Source of the DNA: Iris pallida
Lineage: Eukaryota; Streptophyta; Magnoliopsida; Asparagales; Iridaceae
Length of the DNA stretch: 64,000 bases
NCBI GenBank assembly: GCA_029216955.1
Contig: JANAVB010007000.1
Span: 1,890,200-1,954,199, forward strand
Direction of reading: 5' to 3'
Below are positions 1 to 10,839 of this stretch, piece after piece. The first letter of the stretch is position 1; each line of letters begins with the position of its first letter. The notes under the pieces are model-generated. The model was not told where the DNA came from. It saw only the letters and a program-made list of their open reading frames with translations, and searched no databases. Position numbers and translations under genes: made by a program.

Positions 1-1617
1 TTAACAAAGAGTCGAGGTACAGTATCCGGACTTTGGGAACCCTCTAACCTAAATATTTCTAAAACCATGTCCTATTTTTAAGACGGGTAGACTGTAAGCC
101 TCCTAAAGTTTTGGGATATACGAAGATCACCGATTGATTAGAATAAATTTTATTAGAATGATAGTTAGTGCCCTATAGACTCCCACTTTCCATTTAGATC
201 ATTTTGTGTCCCCGGCCGTGTCATTAATATTCGGAGCACAAGACCAACTGTTACCTTCCAACAAATTTTATATGCAAGTTCTAGACGAGTCCACCTTCAT
301 CTAGGTATATCATGTCCCACTCAAACCCGTCCCCTTGTACTCTATTTTTATGGTACGACTTTCAGGTAAAAAGGACTAGCTATAACCCTTACCATAATAA
401 CGGTATGTTTCCCGACTTCCATTAGAGACTCAACCTCGACTCAATTCATCCGACCTAATACATGGTTGCGATCGACTCAAGGCCCACTACGTGCATGTCA
501 CTAATGTGCCACTCAATTATGTCTTCTCGTGCCACTTAAACACAAAAGTCACGGAAGATACATTTTTGGGCTTTAGGGACCAAGCTAACCAACTTGACGG
601 GCAACTAGCTCAACCCTTGGATAGAAACCTATTCTAGGTTACCTTAACCTAGTGGAAATAGTTTATCATGGGGATATTGTCCAGTCAATATAGATTGAAA
701 TCCTAGGTTCAACCAACCAGCGATTGATGTCAATCAGGAAAACCGTTAAGACCCAGTAAAACCCATGCATACATACCACTATATTTGGACTATGAAACAA
801 AACTATTTGAACTAGGTCCCTATACCTATTATTTAGTCTCCCCTCTTAGATTGTGAAGTCATTCGTAACCCATATTCCATCTACCTGGAAGTCATGATAC
901 GGTCTTGTATCGTATTTTATCCTTGCTCGTGTGTTTAAATAACTACGGGAAAGATCACAATCTTGACTCCTCAAAATTCTGTTCTATTATGGAACCTTGT
1001 TTAGATAGATTTTGAGAACGGAACTTCTTTATTGCATGGAGTGCAAGCCCTCTGAGAATGAAGGGTCCTTCGAGTTAGCAAGTGACTGAACTAGAGTAGC
1101 ATAATCTAGCAAATAAGGAAATGGTTCATGAATTTTCTTTCTAGCTGTATCATTTGGATACCGTTACTACTCTTGAAACTTCATTTTTACTCTCGATTGT
1201 TCTTCCTTATCTTCATGTCCTTCCTATTTCGGAGCGACGATGGTCATACTTATTAGAATTTACCAATATTTTAGCTACTTGTGTAAATTATTGCTTGTTA
1301 GATTTCGGGTTGTTCGATAAATAGGAGAGGATTATAGTGGCCATAAGCAGTATACATCTATTGGTAGCAATTTTAGCAATTAGTTGGAAGATTGCAAAAT
1401 TTTAGTGACATGAGATTTGAGGGAGTAGTGTGACCAAAGGTGGGTAGAAGTCCTCTGAGTTCCGTAGTCACAAAATGGCTAGGAGGAGGATATGAACTGT
1501 TTTTGGAGGAACTAAATTTCGAGGAGATTAAAGTAATGATAGATTCCTTTTTGAATATTAAAGAATAGTTACGAATTAGAATTTCGAGAACGAAATTATT
1601 TTTAAGGTGGGTAGATT
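1..1617 (+). mobile_element. Noncoding 3' internal region of LARD-like LTR element A1
   Basis: No convincing reading frame is present. The stretch is the 3' end of the internal region of an LTR retrotransposon whose 5' part lies left of the window. It ends in a polypurine tract directly before an LTR. Around 180-470 it resembles 53590-53880, the internal region of element D: both have a run reading tcccactttc, then ggagcacaa, ccttccaacaaat and ttgtactctattt, in the same order and spacing. Two elements with different LTRs sharing a noncoding interior is the pattern known for LARDs (large retrotransposon derivatives). I infer that A1 is non-autonomous, but its 5' half cannot be seen here. Confidence 0.65.
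1604..1617 (+). other. Polypurine tract of element A1
   Basis: The purine-rich aaggtgggtagatt directly precedes the LTR starting TGTAACTGCCC. The upstream phrase ttcgagaacgaaatt is the 3'-end sequence typical of gypsy chromoviruses and their derivatives. In a retrotransposon this site primes plus-strand DNA synthesis. It fixes the element on the + strand. Confidence 0.7.
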
Positions 1618-2480
1618 TGTAACTGCCCTTCCCAAAAAATTTAGAATATTTTATTATTATTATTTATTTTATTGGAATGGTGATTTTAGATTTTATGAAT
1701 AATTATTTAGTTAATTATTACGGTGGATGATTTTTAGCCATGGTTGAGTTTTGAGGTACAAGACGACTAGGGATCATGGCACGGATAGTGCAGTGGCGTG
1801 CTTTGACTAGTGTATTAGCCCTGGTAGGGAAGACCGAGCAATAGTGATGTCCTAACTAGGAAAACCAGGCCAAGTTGCGACTTAACCCTTACCGATGGTT
1901 TATACATTTAGTAATTGTATTATTGAGTTTAAGGGGACCCGGTCGTACCGAACTAGTCCAGATTGGACCCAAAGCAAGCCCAAGCCCATGTAGTCATGCA
2001 GTACGTCCAAGGACAGTCGTATTGATGGAATTTGGTATGAGGATGTTGTAATTCGTTATAATGGTTTAATGAATGTTTCCTAGGTATTCGTAATTTAAAT
2101 ATTATAAATATTATTATGAGTGTTATTCGGTGACTATTGTAAAAAAAATGGGTCTTTGTATATTCTGTAGATTTGGACGGTACGCAATGGCATACACCCC
2201 ATTATTGAGTTATTGAATTTGTTATTATTATTATACCTATTTTATTGAGGGTAATATTATATAATATTATTTTATTATTATGGGTTATATTAATTTTGTC
2301 AATTAAATATTATTATATATAGGTAGGAATATATATAGTGATATAAATAATAGGAATATACGTAGTGACATATTATATGGATAAATATATATAGTGAGAT
2401 ATGTGTGTATACAAATACAGACGTATATGTGTGAATAAAAATATAGATATAGATATATATGTGTATATAGATATATTGTG

Positions 2481-2918
<438 letters not shown>

Positions 2919-4467
2919 TATTAGTAAAGAATAAGAATAAGAAAAAAAAAAGGGATAGGAAACTTTAGCAGTTGGCCCACAGGGCCAATTTCCCACGCGC
3001 TCAGCCCATGCCTGCATAACCCGACCCCACCCCCTTTTCTATATTCGGCTGAACCGAATATATAGCTTTCGGATGCAGAGAGATTGATCGAAGCCATACA
3101 CTGAGAAAAACTCTCGCCAAACCCTAACACACCGACCCCCCTAGTCCGGCGATCCAACCGCCGTCGGCACGCCCACCGCGCGCGGCCGAAGCCGTCGCGC
3201 GCACAGTCGCGACCCGCGCGCGCGCGAGCGCGTGACAGTAACGATAGCAGCAGGTGCTGCGCGAGACCGACTTCGCGATTGCTTTTCATCGCGCTCGGTC
3301 GACCAATGGTCGAACCGCCTTCGCAGGTAATCCGACAACCAAACCCTCTTTGTCTTCCTCCAAGTAAATGTAATTATTTAGCGATGTACGTGTGGTAAAT
3401 CGAGTGCCAAAACTCGGAAAAAATCGGCTTACAAACAGATTAAAACCCAGTCCAAATACCCATGTTGGGAGGCCGTTTCTGGTCAAACCAATGACCAGTT
3501 TAGATTCTGTTTGAACAATTATTTAGACAACATATAGGACAACAAAACCCTTTAGATAGATTAATTTTTCGTTCACGGTATAATGAGTAAATGGATTGTA
3601 AAGTTACAGAAAAACCTGTTTTGAAAATCATAAAATTGTTCCACACGACGTGCGTCACGCCAATCGGGACGACGTGGTCATGAACCGAAAGCATCGAAAG
3701 CTGCGTAACGGTTTCGCGGTCATGTGGGTTTTGGCGGAATTTGAATTGGTCTTGTGTGCGCGACGAATTTGATGCGTATCCGTCAAAATTCACCGTATCT
3801 TGCACTTTGCAAATTTATCAATTACTTCGTGCACGCTCGGCAGATCGAGACGAAACTTGCACCAACAGAACCGTATCGTTTTTCTGGTCCTGTATGCCAA
3901 GTTTGGTCCAATTCTGAGACAGTTGAATCGTACGTCGTTTTGCGGGCCCCACGGTCCCACTCAACGGACGATTTTGTGCAAGGCCCGCCGGAAACCAACT
4001 TTGGACATACGGTTGGGTTCATATCGAAAAACTGGATCCGTAGACATATAGTTTGATGACTTTAGAGACCATTAACTCTGGCACGCTTTTCGGTGCAAAG
4101 CGGGTCCAACGGCGGATACCGTTTTGGCCCGAAATTACCGTTTTGCTCCTGTGTCCAGAATTGGACTTAAGGACAGACAATTCTAGCTAATTTGACTATT
4201 CTAAAAACATTGGTAATGTTTATTTCAGCTTTCGGGGACTGTTGTACGTGTTTTGGCTATTGTGGCACATTGAGTAGTTCAGACTGTCGGTTTCACCAGC
4301 ACAGGACCACAGGCGAGTACAGTTTATTGTCTGTATTTCGATATTGATTTTCAATATATTTTATTGGTTGGCCATTGGTTATGTGATTATTTTCTATTAT
4401 AAATTGTTGAGTCGGGAATGAGAAGTACCAAAGATATGTGATCTGACCATAGCACGTGTTAGACATT

Positions 4468-4682
4468 GTAGTCCGTGTTTATTTTCTGTAAGTAGTGTAG
4501 CCCGTGTTTATTTTCTGCAAGTAGTGTAGCCCATATTTATTTTCTGCAAGTAGTGTAGCCCGTGTTTATTTTCTGCAAGTAGTGTAGCCCGTATTTATTT
4601 TCTGCAAGTAGTGTAGCCCGTGTTTATTTTCTGCAAGTAGACATTGTAGCCCGTGTTTATTTTTCATGCAAGTAGACCTCGT
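4468..4682 (+). repeat. 29-bp minisatellite in LTR A1, about 7 copies
   Basis: The unit gtagcccgtgtttattttct plus gcaagtagt is repeated about seven times with few substitutions. The last two copies carry an extra gacatt or gacctc extension. A related but differently diverged array (tgtagacagtgtagacagtg type) lies at the matching position of LTR A3 near the window end. The array therefore belongs to the LTR family and varies in copy number. Confidence 0.9.
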
Positions 4683-5210
4683 AGACCGTGCGGTGTAGTA
4701 CCCCAGACCGATCACATATCAAAGGTACTTCTAACAGTGGGGAAAGTATATCTGTCTATTTATTTACTATTGATTTTTTGTCTATTTTTACGGCTTTACT
4801 GTTTATTTTCAAAACTCATGATTGATGTCTAACCTTTATTTTATAGTCATTTTCTTTATTTGAAATTGCATCCAGTGAATTGTGCTCGTTCCATTCCTGA
4901 CTGGAAACCAACATTTTTAGGTTAGCCGTGGATTCACTTAGCTTGGGGAGTGACGGGAATACTTGCAAACAAAAGCCTAGAGATTAGCTAGATAGTCGAG
5001 TTGTAGTCATTCAATTATTTGTACAAGTTTATATTTTTCTGCAAATGTAAATCTTGTGATCATTGTAAGTTAAATTAATTTTTGTGAATGAGTATTATTT
5101 GTGATTTGGATCTTCATGGCCGTGACAGCGTTCTACCGCCGACACTGCGACGTAGGCTGGCTTGGACACGTCTCGTATCCGTTTAAAAAAAATGGGTGCG
5201 GGTCGTGACA

Positions 5211-6198
5211 GGCATGCTGTACTGACAGCTTCAGTCCAAAAGTATTTCGGAAGTGAAAACTTGTTCAACATGACTCTAGCCATATCGCCAAGAGTCCTAT
5301 TCTTCCGCTCCACAACACCATTTTGTTGAGGAGTTCTTGGACAAGAAAACTCATGATCAAAACCATTAGAATCATAAAACTTTTCAAAATCAAAATTTTC
5401 GAATTCGCCTCCATGGTCACTTCGGATTCGAGTAATCATGTAGTCTTTTTCGTTTTGAAGTTTCTTAACAAAAATCTTGAAAACTGAAATAGCATCACTT
5501 TTATTTGTAAGAAAGAAAACCCAAGTAAATCTAGAAAAGTCATCAACAATAACAAAGGCATAGAGTTTTCCACCAAGACTGGCTACTCTACTAGGGCCGA
5601 ATAAATCTATATGGAGTAGTTGCAGGGGTCTAGTAGTACTTACAGAGTTAATGGAATGAAATGAGGACTTGGTTGCCTTATTCAATTTACATTTGACACA
5701 TACCGTGTCCTTTTTGAATGTGATATCGGGCAAGCCTCTAACTAGCTTTTTAGTCGATAGCCTAGATATAGTATCCATATTTGCATGACCAAGACGCTGG
5801 TGCCATAGTAATCTTTCATCTTTATGAGCATATAGGCATCTACCTGCATTATTAGTATCTCTAGACAAATAGAAAATATAAATATTATCCTCTTTTATCC
5901 CTTCAAAAGCGATGTCTCCTGTTGGCCTATCATAAATAAAACATTTATTTTGTCCAAAGTTAATGTCATATCCATGATCAGCAAGATGACTAACGCTGAG
6001 TAGGTTATGCTTTAACTCGGTCACTACGCAGACATCCTTTATTACGGAAGAGGGAGGATGACCAATAATACCATTACCTATAATATAACCTTTTAGGTTG
6101 TTACCGAAGGATACATATCCTTCTCTCTTCATCGATAGTAATGCGAAAAGATTTGCGTCTCCCGTCATATGCCGCGAGCATCCACTATCGAGAATCTA
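5211..6198 (-). pseudogene. Copia-1 protease end and integrase (truncated)
   Basis: The encoded segment starts with the aspartic protease signature ILDSGCSRHMTGD. The preceding Trp codon is now TAG. Next come the GAG-pre-integrase zinc motif (HQRLGH ... CVKCKLNK) and the integrase core. The catalytic residues are visible: Asp in LLHIDLFGP, Asp in IRSDHGGEF and Glu in QNGVVERKN. Integrase inserts the cDNA copy into chromosomes. The frame reaches WTEAVSTAC and is then cut by the LTR of A1. The same frame happens to continue to 5095 in the LTR, but those last residues are not copia. Confidence 0.88.
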
Positions 6199-7265
6199 CT
6201 TACTCTTAGTTGAGGAGGGAAGGTCCACCTACAACAAGAGTAGATGTGACCTTTGGTACCCAAGTTCTTGAGGGTCCTGAAAAGTTAGTTTTTGGAAACC
6301 ATGCATATATCTTTCTATCTACTAATCTTCTAATTCTATATTGTGGTAAAATGTGTCCATGTGAACCACAATAAGTACATGTAGCATTCCTATTTATATT
6401 AGGAGCATGTTGATGATGTCTATAAGTAGAGTGATGAGGAGAAGTATGATGATATGTAGAATTAGCATGGTGATGATGACTATGTGTAGAGTGATGTGGA
6501 GTGGCATGGTGATATTGTCTATATGGAGTAGCATGGTGATGATGTCTATATGTAGAGTGATGGTGGTGTTGTTTTTGTGCAACATTGTGATGATTGTATC
6601 TATGTGTAGCATGATGATTTTGTGACATATGATAGTTATTTCTACGTGCATGTGATTTGTGCGCTTTGTGAAAGTGTGTGTATATGTAAGCATGATTACG
6701 TGTTGCAGGTGGATGACGTGGTTGACTAGAATGAGTAGTGTCATGCTTTGTGTGTGTCTCATGAGATTGGGTTTGAGGTTGAGCAACCTGTTTTCCCAAT
6801 TTAGTCTCTAGTTTCTTAGAGACAGCCTGCAGTTCAGTAACCTTAGCATTCAAACCATATATCTTAGTAATAGAAATCTTGTGTCTACTCTTTTCTTCTG
6901 CAAGCTCCGTGTTGAGTGCTGTGATTTCTTGTGTTTGTTGTTCAATGCGTGCTTCGGCATCATTTAAGCTTAGATACCTCATCTGTTACATCCGTGGGTG
7001 AAGTGTCTCTAATGTTATCAAGCAGTAAAGAAAGTCTATGAATTTCGACTTCATGACTTTTGATCTTTTTCTTGGCATGTTTATATTTACCAATGACCTT
7101 TTTATGATCATCAAGTAAATCGATAAAAGCATCGCCAAGTTCATCAAAAGTGAAGTCATCAAGAGTTTCGTTTAATACCTTGTCGGACGTTGCCATTAGG
7201 CACACATTTGCCATGGCTTGAGGAGATTCCTTTTCTTCCTCGGAGTCACTAGCTTCGCTTTCATG
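6199..7265 (-). pseudogene. Copia-1 gag-pol linker: coiled coil, His-rich tract, second zinc knuckle
   Basis: This is the continuation of gag after an in-frame TGA at about 7265. Its first part (MANVCLMATSDK ... SKLK) ends in a frameshift near 6970. The frame then resumes with a Leu/Glu/Lys-rich coiled coil (AEARIEQQTQEITALN ...). Next is a long tract rich in His, Thr and Tyr (about 6400-6700), built from degenerate catgatgatg-like repeats on the + strand. A zinc-knuckle remnant CTYCGSHGH follows, with the last Cys replaced by Tyr, then TWVPK before protease. A second frameshift lies just before the protease motif. The domain order fits a SIRE-like copia, in which this stretch belongs to the capsid protein. 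Confidence 0.75.
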
Positions 7266-8246
7266 TCAAATACTTGTGTTGGCATATTTCTTTGAGGAGG
7301 CCTTCTTGTATGGTTTCTCGTAGCGGTTGCTCTTCTTTAAGTATGGACAGTCTTTTCGGACATATCCCGTCTTCTTGCAACCGTAGCAGGTTGGCTCTTC
7401 TTCGTCGTCTTCTTGTGGTTCCTTCTTTCTTCGGTTGAAGCGAAGGAATTTCTTGAAGTTGCGGATAAGGAGAGCGTGATCATCACCTTCCGAGCTGTCG
7501 TCATCCGTCTCATCGGGGTCAGCCCTCCGTCGGTGAGCTTTGAGTGCGATCTCCTTAGCCTTAGGAGCAGGCTCTTCGAAGTCCTTGAGGTCAAGCTCGT
7601 GAGTCATCAGCTTTCCCATCAAGGTCTCCATGGACATGGTTGTGAGATCATTTCCTTCTATGATGGCTGTCACCATAGGGTTCCAAATCTTTGGTAGCCC
7701 CCTAAGTAGCTTGCGAATCTTCTCGTGATTTAAATATTGCTTGCTGAGCGAGGATAGAGGATTGATGATGTCAAGGAATCTTGTGAACATTTGCGTGATC
7801 GTCTCATTTGGCTTCATCTTGAAAGCTTCATATTCTTGAGTGAGACGGCTTATCTTTGATTCCTTGACTTGGGTGGTTCCCTCATGCGTCACTTTTAGAA
7901 GTCTCCATACTTCGTGAGAGGTGGTGCATGTTGAGACCCTGTTGAACTTATTTCTGTCTATAGCACAGAATAAAGTATTAATAGCTCTCGCGTCTAGACT
8001 TGCCTGTTTCTTCTCCTCGTCAGAATATTTGTCATGTGATTTCTCAACGAGATCACCATTGACAACTATCCTGGCGGACTTTTTGTAACCGTCAGTGATG
8101 ATAGTCCACAGGTCAAAGTCTAGCGACTTGAGATAGAAGCTCATCCTTGTTTTCCAATATGTGTAGTTAGTTCCATCAAATAGAGGAGGCCTATGAGTGG
8201 ACTGCCCTTCACCATGATTGGAAATCAAGGATTGTGTGGTTGCCAT
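7266..8246 (-). pseudogene. Copia-1 gag (UBN2-type) with CCHC motif
   Basis: The 326-codon reading frame starts MATTQSLISNHGEG and includes the hallmark PLFDGTNYTYWKTRM. It continues through a UBN2/retrotran_gag-type helical domain to an acidic stretch and a zinc knuckle CYGCKKTGYVRKDC. In functional proteins the fourth ligand region reads GH; here His is Tyr, so zinc binding is probably lost. The frame ends at TGA where Trp is expected, just before an acidic HESEASDSEEE stretch that continues in frame. Gag packages the element RNA into virus-like particles in the cytoplasm. The start Met lies 54 bp from the LTR, as expected. Confidence 0.88.
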
Positions 8247-8286
8247 GGATCAGCTCTAGGATGTTAGTCCTTGTTGAGAGAACAGA

Positions 8287-8298
8287 GCTCTGATACCA
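8287..8298 (-). other. Primer binding site of Copia-1 (initiator Met tRNA)
   Basis: On the minus strand the sequence is TGGTATCAGAGC, complementary to the 3' end of plant initiator tRNA-Met. It lies two bases from the LTR end, the usual place for priming minus-strand cDNA. Confidence 0.95.
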
Positions 8299-8300
8299 AT

Positions 8301-9236
8301 TGAAGAACAGATGGCAACTCTAGAGGGGGTGAATAGAGTTTATAGCGATAATAACCAATTAAAAATTAAACTCTTTCACAAGTAAAAATAATCAGAGTAA
8401 ATGCAGAAATAAATAAGGAGCAAGAAAGCATACGCAAACACAGCCAATTTTAACCTGGTTTCCCTCGTGGAGGACTAGTCCAGGCCTGAGAACTCTAGCT
8501 CAGGATTAAATCCACTATTTGTGAAATAGTAGTTACACCCCGTGCCTTTTCTTCAGAAGAGCACGTCAACTTCTTACAATGGATCGCAGTGGCGATGCTT
8601 AGAATTTTCCAAGCGACTTCTTGAACTCTTGCACAAACTCCTAACTGAGAGATGCTGAGCACTTGAGGCTTAAGGAGCTTGTGGCTAGTAGATGAAGAAG
8701 GGTATGGCTTATATTGAGCTTTAGAGAGAAGAGAAGAGAAGATTGGATGAATAAAAAAGAGAGAATTCATGGCCTATTTATAGGATACTAGTAGGCAGAA
8801 TTCGGCCAAAATTCTGGTAGAAATTTTCAAATATTTGGCTGTTGGACAACTAGCAACCAGCCAACCCTAAAAATTAGGGTGCTTATTTTTAGGGGACAGA
8901 GTTCGGCCCGAACTCTGTGTGGAGGCGGAGTTCGGCCCGAACTCTGTCTCCAGAGCACAGAATAGGTCTTATGTCCAATGGGCTTATTTGGATGTGTGGA
9001 GCTTATAGATTTTGGGTAGGTTATAGGTTAAGTCTCAAGAGCTCAGCACAACTCAGCTTACATCAGTCTAGGCTCAATAAATTTATAAAATACAGACTCA
9101 AAAATGACTTGCATTGCAAAACTGAGCTGTCGTCTGACTTGAGCTGGATGTAGTCATCGTGTGTCGTATTGAATTATTACAAGTATTATTTAGTCAATAT
9201 TATCAATATTTAGTTGACTGTGACTTTGTGTCAACA
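8301..9236 (-). mobile_element. 5' LTR of Copia-1
   Basis: On the minus strand the LTR starts TGTTGACACAAAG and ends ..TGTTCTTCA two bases before the primer site. It is 936 bp long. The 5-bp sequence outside it (GAAAT, 9237-9241) should be the target duplication. Its partner is left of the window. Inside is an inverted pair around 8893-8944 (gagttcggcccgaactctgt seen twice), a palindromic unit that can form a hairpin. Confidence 0.85.
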
Positions 9237-10210
9237 GAAATGTCGTTGAGATAGTCCCAAGTGGTGGTAACACCAATAACCGCATATAAGATAGAGCATG
9301 CTCACCTATTATCTTATGCATGTAGTAAATATTATCTGTATTTTATGCAGCGATGAGTACGGTCGTGGTAAAAATTGTGATAAATAACTATGCTTCAATG
9401 TATGCTTTACTACTTCAAAGATGGCTATCGATATAAACTGAGTTCATTTAGTTGTAAATAGAAAGAAAACTCTATAGCATGCCTTCCTTAACAATCAAAG
9501 TCGGTTTAGACGAGTGGGTTCATTTCGTCCACATAGCAATTAAGTTTGGCTAGCCCTCTCTCCAACTCCCTAGATGCTGCGGGAGCCCTAAACTGAAGCT
9601 GAAGTGCATGAAGGAGTTTTGAAGCTCTTCATATTCCAAAGTATTTTGAAGCCAATTAAATCGAAGACTTATGTATAAACGGGAGAATGTATGGAACGAC
9701 AAGTGTTAGTTCAGGTATTTTTTCGAGTATATTTCTTTTGTTTCAATCAATGTAGTCGCAACGGCATCCAATATAATTACGACTTACACCTCGTTGCAAG
9801 CTATGAATGAAAAATATATTTCTAGCTTCCTAAACTGTGTCTTATATTCTGATGTGATTTATGAAGTTTCAACTTGGTGTTTTAATATAATAATCAACGT
9901 AACGTTCTCGCCTTGTACGAGTACAATTCTAGACTCGTATGGTATCACGCCTTAGCGAGGATGATCGATTCGGCATAATAACATCGGGGACGAACGGTTT
10001 GTCGAATCAGGGCGTGACACCCTTCCTATCTATGAATTGACATTTTTGGAAATTAGTCCTAAATGCAGTAGATCGTGTTTTGAAAAAAAAACTCTATATA
10101 AGTGTCTCTTCATCAAACTTTTAATTGTTCATTTTTACTGATGCTTTCATTGTTTATTTATGAATGCATTTTTATGGATGTTTCGATGGATTTTATTGCT
10201 CGTCTTCATC
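9237..10210. other. Relic sequence between Copia-1 and the CACTA element
   Basis: I see no gene. The segment 9900-10019 ends in ..CAGGGCGTGACA, the form of a gypsy LTR end. It resembles 32105-32190 on the other side of the CACTA element (shared order gtacaagtacaa, tagact, gta, tatcacg, gattcg). I take it as the end of an old LTR. The last 3 bases (ATC, 10208-10210) are the CACTA target duplication. Confidence 0.45.
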
Positions 10211-10240
10211 CACTACAACAAAAAGACCTATTAATGACGT
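10211..10240 (+). repeat. Left terminal inverted repeat of the CACTA element
   Basis: CACTACAACAAAAA matches the reverse complement of 31673-31686 perfectly. An imperfect extension runs to TTAATGACG. It abuts the ATC duplication. Confidence 0.92.
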
Positions 10241-10499
10241 TCGACAAGGAGTTTTAATGACGCCTGATACATAAGCGTTATAAAGTTGAAAAATACCTTT
10301 TTTCTATGACGGTTTGGGCTAATTCTGGGCTTTTTATAACGTTTATAAAACAAAGCGTTATTAATAGTTTAGAGCGGTGGCAAACTTGTAATATTTGTTA
10401 AGTTCATTTTTTGAAAAAATCCCGCGCTTCAACATAATTTTTTCTCTCCCTCTGGTTCTGGTCTTCTCCTTCTCCGATCCTTTCTTCTTCCTCCTCTCC

Positions 10500-10839
10500 C
10501 ACAACTCCCAAATCCCATAGATCCAAAACCCTAACTCTAGTTTAGCAACACCTCCCTCTCCTCCTCTTCTTCTCCTTCCTTTCCCCCAACTCCAAAACCC
10601 TAACCCTAGATACAAAACCCTAAACCTAGTAAAAAAGGGAGGAGAAGATGGGGAGGGAGCTGGCGGCGCGGGTCGGCTTCGGATCGGGTTTAGTGGGATC
10701 CGCCAAGCAGTTATCTTCTTGGCTTCCGCTGGTCGTCGATTCCCCTTCTTCTCCCCCCTTCCCCCACTCCGATCCATAAATGAGCTCAAAACTCTAACCC
10801 TAACCCCACCCCATCCCTCCCCCGAAAAAGGAAAAAAAA
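10500..10839 (+). promoter_or_regulatory. Captured RER1 upstream region with telo boxes
   Basis: This pyrimidine- and GC-rich region upstream of the RER1 start contains several AAACCCTA-type telo-box motifs (near 10524, 10593-10608, 10613 and 10794). In plants such boxes are common in promoters or leaders of highly expressed growth-related genes. Their presence suggests the transposon picked up the 5' region of RER1 and not only coding DNA. Promoter activity is not shown. Confidence 0.5.

Larger units (their letters stand above)
5211..9236 (-). mobile_element. Ty1/copia element (Copia-1), 5' half, interrupted by A1
   Basis: Reading leftward on the minus strand: 5' LTR (8301-9236), primer site, gag, His-rich linker, protease DSG motif and integrase. 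Integrase stops at 5211 where A1 begins, so reverse transcriptase and RNase H should lie beyond A1, left of the window. The frame is broken by at least two in-frame stops and two frameshifts, so the element is dead. The large gag, coiled coil, second zinc knuckle and integrase sequence suggest a SIRE/Maximus or Tork-like lineage. This was judged by eye and is not certain. Confidence 0.85.

Noticed and set aside
3754..4056. A 100-codon frame as a real LTR-encoded protein
   Set aside because: Open and aligned in several LTRs, but changes between A1 and D are spread over all codon positions, the start is not ATG in all copies, and A2 has a frame change. I report the DNA conservation, not a gene.
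4468..4682. CRISPR-like array
   Set aside because: The units are contiguous tandem repeats without unique spacers, inside a plant LTR.
5095..5210. C-terminal extension of the copia integrase frame
   Set aside because: These bases belong to LTR A1; the frame runs on by chance.
6407..6625. Met/Ile-rich frame on the + strand
   Set aside because: It is the antisense of the His-rich copia tract.
8287..8298. tRNA gene fragment
   Set aside because: It is only the 12-bp primer-binding complement of initiator tRNA-Met next to an LTR; no cloverleaf is present.
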